Shown here: positions 46,624-54,916 of the stretch, piece after piece
Layout: every line of letters starts with the position of its first letter
Numbering within the stretch: the first letter of the stretch is position 1
From: Alphaproteobacteria bacterium
GTDB taxonomy: Bacteria; Myxococcota_A; UBA796; UBA2385
Assembly (NCBI GenBank): GCA_020632755.1
Contig: JACKEY010000011.1
Location: 122,300-186,299 of the forward strand
Direction: 5' to 3'
Length of the DNA stretch: 64,000 bases
Position numbers and translations under genes: made by a program
The notes under the pieces: generated by a model
Seen by the model: only the letters and a program-made list of their open reading frames with translations
Databases searched by the model: none
What the model was told of the DNA's origin: nothing

Positions 46624-46642
46624 GGTGGGGGAATCCCCCACC
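46624..46642. promoter_or_regulatory. Perfect inverted repeat in a divergent promoter region
   Basis: GGTGGGGG (46624-46631) and CCCCCACC (46635-46642) are separated by AAT. It sits between two divergent lipoprotein genes, about 22 bases upstream of the TACGCT hexamer of the rightward gene, so it could be an operator. Confidence 0.45.
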
Positions 46643-46664
46643 GGGGCAGCGGCCCGGATGCGGC

Positions 46665-46670
46665 TACGCT
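46665..46670 (+). promoter_or_regulatory. -10-like hexamer TACGCT
   Basis: TACGCT 21 bases before the ATG of the FG-GAP lipoprotein, with GGAG between; the arrangement copies that at 12701. Confidence 0.45.
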
Positions 46671-46691
46671 GCGGTCCCTCCCGGAGTCTCC

Positions 46692-48311
46692 ATGTCCCGC
46701 TTGTCGCTGTGGATGTCGTTGCTGTGCGTCGTGGGCTGTGCCGGCGACAAGGGCGCGGGCGACAGCGGCGGCCGGATCGGCGGGGACGACGGCACCGACG
46801 ACGGCACGGACACGGTCGGAGACGACGGCACCGGGAAGGACAGCGGGGTGACCGACACGGACGGCGGCGGCGCGGACTCGGGGGCGGGCGTCGACTCCGG
46901 GGGAGGCGAGGACTCCGGGGGAGGCGAGGACTCCGGGGGAGGCGAGGACTCCGGGGGAGGCGAGGACTCCGGGGGAGGCGAGGACTCCGGGGGAGGGGGC
47001 GGCGATCCGGGGCCGATCACGTCGCTCGACGACGCCGAGGCGGTGCTGTGGGGCAACGGCGGCGGGTTCGGCTACCGGCTGGCCGGCGGCGACGTCACCG
47101 GCGACGGCGTGGACGATCTGGTCGTCACCGCCTGGTTCCGCGGCGACGGCTACCCCGGCGAGGCCCGGGTCTTCGCCGGCCCGATCGAGGGCGAGCTCGA
47201 GGCGTCGGACGCGGCGGGGCTGATCGTCGGCACCGTGCCGGCCGCGGCGCTGGGCTGGTCGGTGGATGTGGTCCACGACGTCGACGGCGACGGGGTCGAC
47301 GACATCCTACTGGGTGCGCCGGGCACCGGCGGCTCGAGCGCGTCGATCAACGGCTACGCCTACCTGGTGACCGACACGCCGACCGGCGGGCTGTCCCTGC
47401 CGGACGACGCGGCGGCCGTGCTGGTCGGCGCCAACCTGGGCGAGAACGCCGGCTCGCACGTGCTCGACGTGGGCGATGTCGACGGCGACGACCAGACCGA
47501 CCTGCTGATCGGCGCGCAGCAGGCCCACGACCGGGGCGTCGGTGCGGGCCAGGTCTACCTGCTGCGCGGCCCGGTCAGCGGGCGGGTGGCCCTGGCCGAC
47601 GACGCGGCCGCCATCTTCTACGGTGGCTACTGGGCGGGCGGCATGGGCGACACGGCGGCGGCCGGCGACCTGACCGGCGACGGCGTGCCTGACCTGGTGG
47701 TACCGGCCAACGCGTCGAGCCCCACCGCGATCCTGGAAGGCGCCGTCTTCGTCGTCTCCGAGCCGGCGTCCGGCTTCGTCGCCATCGACGCCGACGCCGA
47801 CGCGTGGATCACGGGCGACATGGGCACGGGCTTCGGCCTGGCCGCCGCGGTCGGCGAGTGGACCGGCGACGGCTACCTGGACCTGGCGGTCAGCGACGCC
47901 ACGATCTCGGGGGCGGTCTACCTGATGGCCGGACCCATCACGGCGATCGACACGGTGGACGCGGCCCACGCGACCTTCCCGGCCGAGGGCGTCTCGTTCA
48001 TGGACCACACCGGCTGGTCGATGGACGCCATCGATCTGGACCGTGACGGGCAGCCGGACCTGGCCATCGGCTCGCCCCACGTGGGCACGACCTCGACCGA
48101 GGCCGGCGCCGTCGACGTCTTCCACGGTCCGATCGCGGGCGGCACCCACGCCCTCGCCGACGCCGACGAACACGCCGCCGGCGTCGACCGCGACTCGCTG
48201 GGCGGCGAGGTGCGCAACGTCGGCCGGGTCACGGACCACGACCGCGACGTGCTGGGCCTGTCGACCACCTACCGGGACGGCGGGCTCGGGGCGGTCTGGC
48301 TGTTCGAGTAG
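46692..48311 (+). CDS. FG-GAP repeat lipoprotein with Gly-Glu-Asp-Ser linker
   Basis: A 539-residue lipoprotein. MSRLSLWMSLLCVVGC has its lipobox Cys at 16. A Gly/Asp linker includes six tandem GGEDSG units. From about residue 115 the protein has seven FG-GAP-type repeats ([71 protein letters not shown] and others) that should fold as a calcium-binding beta-propeller. It is a homologue in layout of the lipoprotein at 15641, without the MopE motif. The start has GGAG at the right distance. Confidence 0.87.
   Translation: MSRLSLWMSLLCVVGCAGDKGAGDSGGRIGGDDGTDDGTDTVGDDGTGKDSGVTDTDGGGADSGAGVDSGGGEDSGGGEDSGGGEDSGGGEDSGGGEDSGGGGGDPGPITSLDDAEAVLWGNGGGFGYRLAGGDVTGDGVDDLVVTAWFRGDGYPGEARVFAGPIEGELEASDAAGLIVGTVPAAALGWSVDVVHDVDGDGVDDILLGAPGTGGSSASINGYAYLVTDTPTGGLSLPDDAAAVLVGANLGENAGSHVLDVGDVDGDDQTDLLIGAQQAHDRGVGAGQVYLLRGPVSGRVALADDAAAIFYGGYWAGGMGDTAAAGDLTGDGVPDLVVPANASSPTAILEGAVFVVSEPASGFVAIDADADAWITGDMGTGFGLAAAVGEWTGDGYLDLAVSDATISGAVYLMAGPITAIDTVDAAHATFPAEGVSFMDHTGWSMDAIDLDRDGQPDLAIGSPHVGTTSTEAGAVDVFHGPIAGGTHALADADEHAAGVDRDSLGGEVRNVGRVTDHDRDVLGLSTTYRDGGLGAVWLFE
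46893..46999 (+). repeat. Six tandem 18-base repeats encoding GGEDSG
   Basis: The unit GACTCCGGGGGAGGCGAG recurs every 18 bases from 46893; the sixth copy is imperfect at its end. Identity between copies is complete for the first five, which suggests recent slippage. Length changes would stay in frame. Confidence 0.88.
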
Positions 48312-48326
48312 GCCGGGCCCCCGCGC

Positions 48327-49544
48327 TCAGCGCGCGTAGAGCTGCACGCCTTCCTGGACCTCGCGGGCGATGCGCAGGCACTGGTGCAGGTCGGGGTGCC
48401 GCACGATGACGAAGCCGTCGGACAGCAGGGTCTGCTTCCAGTCGCGGCGCCGGCTGCCGGGGCGCAGCAGCTGCTCGGTGCAGACGTGGCCGCGGTTGCG
48501 GGCCAGGAAGCCGTCCAGGCCGGCGATGTGGTGGATGACGCCTTCGCCGTGGGCGCGCTTGAAGACGATGGCGCAGTGGTGCTTGCGCGCGGTGCTGGCC
48601 TCGAAGCGGCCGTGCACGACGGCGCGGGCCCACTCGACGAACAGGTCGATGTCGCCGGTGTAGTTCATCTGGTCGACCAGGTGGGCGCCGCCCGGGCGGC
48701 AGCCGATCTCGCCGAACACGACCTCGCCGTCGGCCTTCCGGTACCACTCCATGTGGGTGAAGCCCGTGCCCATGGACAGGGCGTCGAGCACGCCGCGGCC
48801 GAGCGCGATGCCGTCCTTCAGGCCCGGGTCCTCCAGGTCGCGCAGCGTGACGATGCACGGGCTGATCCAGTGCTCGGTGCGCGCGATGAGCGGCCGCGGC
48901 AGGTACTGCGCGACGTTCTCGTAGGCCGGGCGGCCGTCGATGCAGACGGTGTCGTAGGTGAACTCGTCGCCCTCGACGAACTCCTCGCAGCTGGCCTCGC
49001 GCACGTGGCCCATGCGGCCCAGGATGGCGTCCAGCGCCTTGGCGTCGTCCACCCGGAAGGTGTCGGCGCTGCCGGCCCCGGCGATGGGCTTGAGGATGAG
49101 CGGGAAGCCGATGCGGGCGGCGGCCTTGCGCGCGTCGTCGGCCGAGCGCACGCGGAAGGCGTGGGGCACGCGCAGGCCGGCGGCGGCGACGCGTTCCTTC
49201 ATCAGCTGCTTGTCGCGGAAGCCCATGACGGTGTCCAGCGACATGCCGGGGCAGCCGAGCCGCTCGCGCAGCCGGGCGGCCAGGATGACGACGGGTTCCC
49301 ACAGGGCCTCGACCCGGTCGACGGTGGTGCCGCGGGTCCACGCGCTCACCCGGGCGATGACGTCGTCCTCGGCCATGATGTTCGGCACCTGCAGGTAGTC
49401 GTGCAGGCAGGCGCGCACGTGGGGCGGGATGCCGTGCACCGGGTCGCTGCCGACGCCGAGCACCTGGGCGCCGACGGCGGCCAGCCCGCGCACGTAGTCC
49501 TGCATCTCGCGCGGCCAGCTGACCGACAGGAAGACGACCTTCAT
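48327..49544 (-). CDS. ATP-grasp ligase A (paralogue group)
   Basis: A 405-residue ATP-grasp enzyme. After a Rossmann-like N-domain (MKVVFLSVSWPREMQDYVRG) it shows FRDKQLMKERV (110-119), the ATP-contact strand LILKPIAGAGSADTF (about 149-163), EEFVEGDEF (187-195), THMEWY (263-268) and the metal-binding EIGCRPGG (279-286). Such enzymes join a carboxylate, via acyl-phosphate, to an amine or thiol. The protein shares THMEW and E(I/V)xxRPxG with ligases B and C, so the three are paralogues. It is divergent from ligase B across a 161-base spacer. Confidence 0.85.
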   Translation of the reverse strand: MKVVFLSVSWPREMQDYVRGLAAVGAQVLGVGSDPVHGIPPHVRACLHDYLQVPNIMAEDDVIARVSAWTRGTTVDRVEALWEPVVILAARLRERLGCPGMSLDTVMGFRDKQLMKERVAAAGLRVPHAFRVRSADDARKAAARIGFPLILKPIAGAGSADTFRVDDAKALDAILGRMGHVREASCEEFVEGDEFTYDTVCIDGRPAYENVAQYLPRPLIARTEHWISPCIVTLRDLEDPGLKDGIALGRGVLDALSMGTGFTHMEWYRKADGEVVFGEIGCRPGGAHLVDQMNYTGDIDLFVEWARAVVHGRFEASTARKHHCAIVFKRAHGEGVIHHIAGLDGFLARNRGHVCTEQLLRPGSRRRDWKQTLLSDGFVIVRHPDLHQCLRIAREVQEGVQLYAR

Positions 49545-49705
49545 CGACGCTCCGGGGCCCCGCGGGGAGGAGCGGGGCGGCAGACCAGGGAGGGCGCGGT
49601 CTATGGCGAGGGAGATCCCCGGGAAAGGAGGTCACCGACAGTTCACCGCCGCGCCGTGCCGGCGGTGCGCGGTGGGGTGAAGGAGGCCGCGCTCCCGGAG
49701 CCCGC

Positions 49706-50944
49706 ATGCCTCGCAACCTCGTCTACGTCGCCCCCTTCCCCATGCAGACCACCCTGCGCTTCTCGCGGGCGCTGGCCGGCCTGTCCGACGTGCGTCTGTT
49801 CGGCGTCTTCCACGAGCCGCCCAAGGGGGACGCCGCCGGGGTCTTCGACGACGCCGAGGTGGTGCGCAACGCCTTCGACCCCGCCGAGGTCGTCGCCGCC
49901 TGCCGTCGGCTGGAGGCCCGCCACGGGCCGATCTTCCGGGTGCTCGGCATCCTCGAGGACCTGCAGGTGCAGCTCGCCGCGGTGCGCGCCGAGCTCGGCG
50001 TGGCCGGCCCCGACGTGCGGACGGCGACGGCCTTCCGCGACAAGGCCCAGATGAAGGACCTGCTGCGCGCGGCCGGGCTGCCCTGCGCCCGGCACCGCCT
50101 GTTGCGCAGCGACCGCGACGGCTGGGCCTTCGCCGACCAGGTCGGCTTGCCGATGGTGCTCAAGCCGCCGGCCGGTGCTGGCTGCAAGGCGACCTACCGG
50201 GTCTCCTCGCCCCAGGAGCTGCACCGGGTCCTGGCCGAGGTGCAGCCGGCCCCCCAGCGCCCCGTGCTGGCCGAGGAATTCCTCACCGGCGCCGAGTTCT
50301 CCTTCGAGACCCTGACCGTCGGCGGGCAGGTGCGCTTCTCCTCGATCAGCCGCTACTTCCCGTCGCCGCTCGAGGTGGTCGAGAACCCCTGGATCCAGTG
50401 GGCCGTCGTCCTCCCCCGCGACCTGTCGGGCGAGACCTTCGAGCGGGCCCGGAGCCTGGGCGTCGCCGCGGTGCAGGCGCTGCAGCTCGAGGACGGCATG
50501 ACCCACATGGAGTGGTTCCGCCGGCCCGACGGCAGCCTGGCCATCGGCGAGGTCGCGGCCCGCCCGCCCGGCGCCCGCATCGTGCCCCTGACCGGGCTCG
50601 CCCACGTCGACGCCGCCGGCAACAGCGTGGACATCTACCGGGCCTGGGCCCGCGCGGTGGTCGACGGCGCCTTCGATGGCCCCTGGGAGCGCCGCTACAG
50701 CACCGGCTGCGCCTTCCTGCGCGGCCAGGGCCGCGGCCGCATCGTGGCGGTCGAGGGGCTGGCCGAGGCCCAGGAGAAGATGGGCGCCCTGGTCGTCGAC
50801 CGCGAGCTGCCCAAGGTCGGCTGGATGCGCAGCGACAGCTACGAAGGCGAGGGCTGGGTCATCGTCCGCCACCCCGACACCGAGGTCGTGAAGCAGGCGC
50901 TCATGGACCTGATCACGACGGTGAAGGTGCGGTACGAGGCCTGA
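49706..50944 (+). CDS. ATP-grasp ligase B (paralogue group)
   Basis: A 412-residue ATP-grasp enzyme with the same plan as ligase A: AFRDKAQMKDLLRAAG (109-124), MVLKPPAGAGCKATY (150-164), AEEFLTGAEFSFETL, THMEWFRRPDG (266-276) and GEVAARPPGARIV (281-293). All ATP and Mg ligands look intact. It is the only ligase of the cluster on the plus strand. The N-terminal substrate domain differs from ligases A and C (MPRNLVYVAPFPMQTTLRFS), so its substrate is likely to differ. GGAG precedes the ATG. Confidence 0.85.
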   Translation: MPRNLVYVAPFPMQTTLRFSRALAGLSDVRLFGVFHEPPKGDAAGVFDDAEVVRNAFDPAEVVAACRRLEARHGPIFRVLGILEDLQVQLAAVRAELGVAGPDVRTATAFRDKAQMKDLLRAAGLPCARHRLLRSDRDGWAFADQVGLPMVLKPPAGAGCKATYRVSSPQELHRVLAEVQPAPQRPVLAEEFLTGAEFSFETLTVGGQVRFSSISRYFPSPLEVVENPWIQWAVVLPRDLSGETFERARSLGVAAVQALQLEDGMTHMEWFRRPDGSLAIGEVAARPPGARIVPLTGLAHVDAAGNSVDIYRAWARAVVDGAFDGPWERRYSTGCAFLRGQGRGRIVAVEGLAEAQEKMGALVVDRELPKVGWMRSDSYEGEGWVIVRHPDTEVVKQALMDLITTVKVRYEA

Positions 50945-51106
50945 GGCGGCGGCGCCTCGGCCCCCCTCCGCCTCGCTGCGCTCGGCACCTCCGCCCAGCA
51001 GGCTGGGGGGAGGGGGATGTGGGTCGGGACCTTCCCCTTCGCCCCTCCCCCCGCACCGCGGGGGGAGGTGTCAGGCCGCAGGCCTGACGGAGGGGGGCGC
51101 CCTCAG
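50941..51106. repeat. GC-rich palindromic element at a convergent gene end (second locus)
   Basis: The spacer between ligases B and C folds stop to stop. CTGAGG (50941-50946) pairs with CCTCAG (51101-51106), GGCGCC (50951-50956) with GGCGCC (51096-51101) and CCCCCCTCCG (50961-50970) with CGGAGGGGGG (51088-51097). Inside are hairpins CCTCCCCCCGC/GCGGGGGGAGG (51044-51068) and TCAGGCC/GGCCTGA (51071-51087). The 11-bp stem is identical to the one at 40610-40634. Confidence 0.75.
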
Positions 51107-52326
51107 ACGACGATCTTCACCAGCCGCCCGATGCCGTCCATGATCTCGCGGGCCGCGTCGTAGTCGGGGTGCTTGACCCACACGGCGGCGTTGGCCAGGT
51201 ACCCGGCCTCGACCGGCTGGGTGTGGCTGCCCGGCGGCGGCAGGGTGGCCCGCCAGATGTACCGGCCCCAGCGGGCCTGGGCCTCGTCGATGCCCTGGTA
51301 GCCGCGCACGATGCCGTCTCGCGGCGGCCGCAGCGACACGACGCCGCCGGCCATGCGGGGGCCCGACAGGCCGTGGGCTTCGCCCCAGCAGATGGCCCGC
51401 GCCCACTCGCGGTACAGGTCGACGCCCAGGATCTCGCAGTACTGGTCCCAGAAGTTGACCCCCGGCGGGCGGGCGCCGATCTCGCTGAACTTGAGCCCCT
51501 CGCTGCCGAAGAACCACTCCATGTGCGTCGGGCTGGTGCCGATGCCCATCGCCTTCACCACGTCGCGGCCGAACCGGCGCAGCTCGGTGTAGCCGTCGCC
51601 GTCCAGCCGGTTGGTGGTCACGATCATCGCGTGGGTGTCGCGGGTCCGCATCGCGGGCAGGACGTTCGGGTAGTAGTGGCTGACGGCCTCGAAGACGACG
51701 GTGCCGTCGACGGTGAGCGTGTCGAAGAAGCCCTCGTGGCCGTCCAGGAACTGCTCGGCGGTGAACGGGGCCGGGCGCTCGGCGATGCCGGTCTCGGCGA
51801 TGGCGCGCCGCACGTCGTCGTCGGTGCTCAGCTTGTAGGTGCTGTGGGCGCCGGCGCCGGCGCGGGGCTTGAGCACCAGCGGCAGGCCGACGGTCTGCAC
51901 CGCGCGGGCCAGGTCCTCGGCCGTGTCGACGGCCTGCTGGCGGGCGACCGGGAAGCCGCGCTGACCCAGGAAGGCCTTCATGGCGACCTTGTCGCGGCAG
52001 AGCTCGACGGTCTTCGACGACAGCCCGGGGATGCCGGTGGCCTCGCGCGCGATGGCCGCCGCCATCATGTGGCTCTCGATGGTGCTGACCAGGTGGTGCA
52101 CCCACGGGCCCTTCTTCTGGGCCAGGCGCACGGCCTGGATGACCTGGTCGGGGTCCGTGACGTTGCCGATCTCGATGAAGTCGTCGAGCAGGCCGCGCAC
52201 CTCGCTGTCGACGCGGTGCAGGGGGGCGTCGACGATGCCGGTGACGCGCGCGCCGACGGCCTTGAGCCCGGCGACGAAGCGCCGCTGGTTGGCGGGGAAG
52301 TGCGGGGCCAGGAAGAGGACGTGCAT
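51103..52326 (-). CDS. ATP-grasp ligase C (paralogue group)
   Basis: A 407-residue ATP-grasp enzyme: CRDKVAMKAFLGQRGFPVAR (110-129), LVLKPRAGAGAHSTYKL (150-166), AEQFLDGHEGFFDTL, THMEWFFGSEG (267-277) and SEIGARPPGVNF (281-292). The N-terminus MHVLFLAPHFPANQRRFVAG is closest to ligase A. It is the last gene of a three-gene operon: RimK-like ligase, esterase, ligase C, with gaps of 4 and 12 bases. Substrate unknown; the joint operon suggests sequential steps on one molecule. Confidence 0.85.
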   Translation of the reverse strand: MHVLFLAPHFPANQRRFVAGLKAVGARVTGIVDAPLHRVDSEVRGLLDDFIEIGNVTDPDQVIQAVRLAQKKGPWVHHLVSTIESHMMAAAIAREATGIPGLSSKTVELCRDKVAMKAFLGQRGFPVARQQAVDTAEDLARAVQTVGLPLVLKPRAGAGAHSTYKLSTDDDVRRAIAETGIAERPAPFTAEQFLDGHEGFFDTLTVDGTVVFEAVSHYYPNVLPAMRTRDTHAMIVTTNRLDGDGYTELRRFGRDVVKAMGIGTSPTHMEWFFGSEGLKFSEIGARPPGVNFWDQYCEILGVDLYREWARAICWGEAHGLSGPRMAGGVVSLRPPRDGIVRGYQGIDEAQARWGRYIWRATLPPPGSHTQPVEAGYLANAAVWVKHPDYDAAREIMDGIGRLVKIVV

Positions 52327-52338
52327 GGTCGCCTCGGC

Positions 52339-53082
52339 TCAGAGCAGCTTGTCGAGGAAGAGGGGCAGCATGGTGCGCCAGGTCGGCCAGTCGTGGTGGA
52401 CGTCCTCGCCCCACAGCTCCAGGTGGTGCGGGATGCCCTTGGCGGCGAGCACCTGGACCAGGCGCTCGCTCTCCCAGGGCGCCTCGGCCCGGCCCTTGCC
52501 GCTGGCGATGATGAACCGCACCTGGCGCAGCTGGTCGAGGAGCGGGCCCTCGGGCACGTTCGGCAGGAAGTACAGCGGCTGCGTCAGGTAGTGCTCGCGG
52601 TCGCGGTGGCCGCCCATCCAGCGGTCGAAGTCGTAGGTCCCGCTCATGGCGATGGCCATCGAGAACCAGGCCGGGTCGCGGGCCGCGGCCAGCACGGTGT
52701 TGTAGGCGCCCAGGCTGGCGCCGGCGGCCACGAAGCCGCGCGTACCGCCGCTGTCCTGGCTCATGCGCGGCAGCACCTCGTGGCGCACGAAGTCGCAGTA
52801 GCGCTCCTGCAGCCAGCTCTTGTGCCAGGGACGCTGGTCGCGGTCCAGCCAGGTCTCGCTGCTGATCGACCCGATGCTGTAGACCTTGATCCGGCCGGCA
52901 TCGACCAGCGGGGCCAGCGCGCGGATCATCAGGAAGCGCTCGCACTCCTCGAAGTCGCCGCCGGCGGTGGGGAACAGCAGCACCGGCACGCCGAAGTGGC
53001 CCCAGCGGGCCATGTGCATGGTGCGGCCCTGCAGCGGCGCGCTGTCCCAGGACCAGGTCTGCTTCTCGGCGACGCCGGGCAT
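52339..53082 (-). CDS. Esterase of the alpha/beta-hydrolase fold (PF00756-like)
   Basis: A 247-residue esterase. The nucleophile is Ser123 in the elbow VAAGASLGAYN; the catalytic His is in VHHDWPTWRTM (His230, with the H-D-W-P-x-W signature of this esterase group). PVLLFPTAGGDFEECERF provides the oxyanion region. There is no signal peptide. Related enzymes include enterochelin esterase-like and PHB-depolymerase-like hydrolases. It lies 4 bases after the RimK-like ligase gene and 12 before ligase C, so it probably cleaves an ester or amide in the same pathway. Confidence 0.83.
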   Translation of the reverse strand: MPGVAEKQTWSWDSAPLQGRTMHMARWGHFGVPVLLFPTAGGDFEECERFLMIRALAPLVDAGRIKVYSIGSISSETWLDRDQRPWHKSWLQERYCDFVRHEVLPRMSQDSGGTRGFVAAGASLGAYNTVLAAARDPAWFSMAIAMSGTYDFDRWMGGHRDREHYLTQPLYFLPNVPEGPLLDQLRQVRFIIASGKGRAEAPWESERLVQVLAAKGIPHHLELWGEDVHHDWPTWRTMLPLFLDKLL

Positions 53083-53086
53083 GGGC

Positions 53087-54364
53087 CTACTCCCCGGCCG
53101 GCGCGGCGATGCGGTCCAGCCGCTCGCGCTCGGTGCGGGCCCAGAAGTGCACCAGGCCGGTGAAGTGGTCGGTGAACATCTCGACCTCGTGGGCCGGGAA
53201 CAGGGCGGCCACCTTGGCGCGCACGACCTCGCGGAACCGCGGGGTCTGGAACCAGGTGACGGCGACCTCGTCCAGGTCGGCCAGGTGTTCCTTGCAGAAG
53301 GCCGCGAAGGCGTCGGCGTCGAAGTGCTCGCGGGCCAGGGCGTCGTAGCGCTCGAGCTTCTCGTCGAAGCTGCCGGGGCCGTCGGCGATGGCCAGGTAGG
53401 CCCCCCACTGGGTGTCGAGCTTCGGCTTCCGCTTCGTCGCCGCGCAGAACAGGGTCCAGCGCAGCAGGGCCTTCACGAGCTCGGGGAAGTAGTAGTGCAG
53501 GCTCGTGACCTGGCTGTCCGGGCAGGCGTTGGCGAAGTCGATCGGGTGCAGCACGCCGTCGGCGCGCAGCATCTCGCAGCTGTTGAAGTCCCAGTTGAAG
53601 AAGGCGTTGATCGTCCGGCAGATCCGGGTCGCCTGCTGCCACTCGGCCGCGTCCAGGAAGTGGTAGTCGACGACGTAGCGCTTGTGCAGGGGCGCGTCGG
53701 GGTCGTACTTGACGATGAGCACCTGGGGTCCGATGCCGATCGCCCGCACGAACAGGTCCCAGTCCTTGACCCCGGCCTGCAGGTGCTGGACCCGGTCGCC
53801 GCTGTCGTCGTAGGCCGCGTGCAGCTGGGCGTCGCTGGTGACCCGGCGCACGCCGACCCAGCCGCCGCCGTCGTAGGGCTTGAGGAATGCGGGGTAGCCG
53901 ACCTGCTCGGCGACCTTGGCGAGATCGAACAGCTTGCCGTAGCGGCGCACGGTCACGCCGACGTCGCCTTCGCTCTCGCGCGGCGTCTTGGGCGGGATCA
54001 TCCACGTCTGCGGGATCGGGAAGCCGAGCCGCATCATGGCGCAGTAGCTCGTGTGCTTCTCGACGGACTGGATGGCCCAGGGGTTGTTCAGGACGTAGAC
54101 CCCGTCCATCAGGGCGATCTTCTTCACCCACTCCCGGCTGATGTGGTACCAGTGCGTGATGCGGTCCAGCACGACGTCGTAGCGGGGCTGGTACTGCAGA
54201 TCGAAGGGCTCGATCACCACCCGCTCGGTGGAGAAGGAGACCGGGCCGTCGCCGAGGTCGACCGTGAGGTCCATCGCCTCGAGGATCTCCTCGAAGGCGG
54301 CGGGCCAGCACAGGTCGGCCCCCAGGCTGAGGCCGATGAGGCGGTGCTGCGGGTCGGCGGACAT
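53087..54364 (-). CDS. RimK-like ATP-grasp ligase D
   Basis: A 425-residue ATP-grasp protein of the RimK-like branch. Hallmarks are VYVLNNPWAIQSVEKHTSY (90-108), GFPIPQTWMIP (114-124), the ATP-binding FLKPYDGGGWVGVRRV (160-175), DLFVRAIGIGPQV and, for metal, WDFNSCEML (258-266) with PIDFANACPD (274-283). It differs clearly from ligases A-C. RimK-like enzymes add amino acids to peptide or protein carboxyl ends or build short peptides. The start MSADPQHRLIGLSLG follows GGAG; a longer start in the promoter region is rejected. It is first in the operon with the esterase and ligase C. Confidence 0.84.
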   Translation of the reverse strand: MSADPQHRLIGLSLGADLCWPAAFEEILEAMDLTVDLGDGPVSFSTERVVIEPFDLQYQPRYDVVLDRITHWYHISREWVKKIALMDGVYVLNNPWAIQSVEKHTSYCAMMRLGFPIPQTWMIPPKTPRESEGDVGVTVRRYGKLFDLAKVAEQVGYPAFLKPYDGGGWVGVRRVTSDAQLHAAYDDSGDRVQHLQAGVKDWDLFVRAIGIGPQVLIVKYDPDAPLHKRYVVDYHFLDAAEWQQATRICRTINAFFNWDFNSCEMLRADGVLHPIDFANACPDSQVTSLHYYFPELVKALLRWTLFCAATKRKPKLDTQWGAYLAIADGPGSFDEKLERYDALAREHFDADAFAAFCKEHLADLDEVAVTWFQTPRFREVVRAKVAALFPAHEVEMFTDHFTGLVHFWARTERERLDRIAAPAGE

Positions 54365-54503
54365 GGGCGCTCCCGAGTGGGCGCGCGCCATACCGCGGGT
54401 CCCATGCGGCAGCACGGCGGGTCACGGCGCTTCCGCGGAGGGTTCACCCGGCTGTTGCGCAGGCGGCGGGTCAGGGAGCGCCGTCGGGGCGAGCGTTCCG
54501 GTC

Positions 54504-54869
54504 TCAGGGCGTCCAGGTCTCGTCGGGCGGTGGCATCCGGGGCAGGCGGACGCAAGCGACGGTCGCGCGGTCTTCCACGAAGGCCCGGATGATGCGGTGC
54601 ATGCCGTCGACGATGTCGCCCGTCGGCCCGACGATCACCGGGAAGCGGGGGTCCACGGCCAGCACCCGCTTGCAGTGGTCGGCCAGCGCGCCCCACTTCG
54701 GCGGGTCCCCGAGCACGTGGCAGCCGTCGTCGCGCCACGGCAACGCGTCCAGCGCGACGTCTTGCGCGGGCAGCCCGGCGACGGCGGCCCACAGCGTCTC
54801 GTTGCGCCAGTAGTGCGCCTGGCCGTCGACGAAGTCGATGTAGCCGGGCGGTCGGGGGGAGGAGGGCAT
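54504..54869 (-). CDS. Small ParB/Srx-fold-like protein
   Basis: A 121-residue protein. The C-terminal half FPVIVGPTGDIVDGMHRIIR followed by AFVEDRATVACVRLPRMPP matches the ParB/sulfiredoxin-like pattern (a strand, G-x-I-x-D-G-x-H-R, then a helix and a final strand), which binds nucleotides in ParB, sulfiredoxin and related kinases. There is no DNA-binding HTH. It lies between the RimK-like operon and the 31-base repeat array, whose nearest copy ends 48 bases before its start. A nucleotide-dependent or regulatory role in the cluster is inferred. Confidence 0.65.
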   Translation of the reverse strand: MPSSPRPPGYIDFVDGQAHYWRNETLWAAVAGLPAQDVALDALPWRDDGCHVLGDPPKWGALADHCKRVLAVDPRFPVIVGPTGDIVDGMHRIIRAFVEDRATVACVRLPRMPPPDETWTP

Positions 54870-54916
54870 GGGGCGCTCGAGGAGGAGAGGGTCGGGAGGG
54901 GCCTGCCGGAGGCGCG

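Noticed and set aside
49545..49705. Operator TTCACC/GGTGAA between ligases A and B
   Set aside because: The arms (49642-49647 and 49676-49681) pair over only six bases with poor extension, which is expected by chance in this composition.
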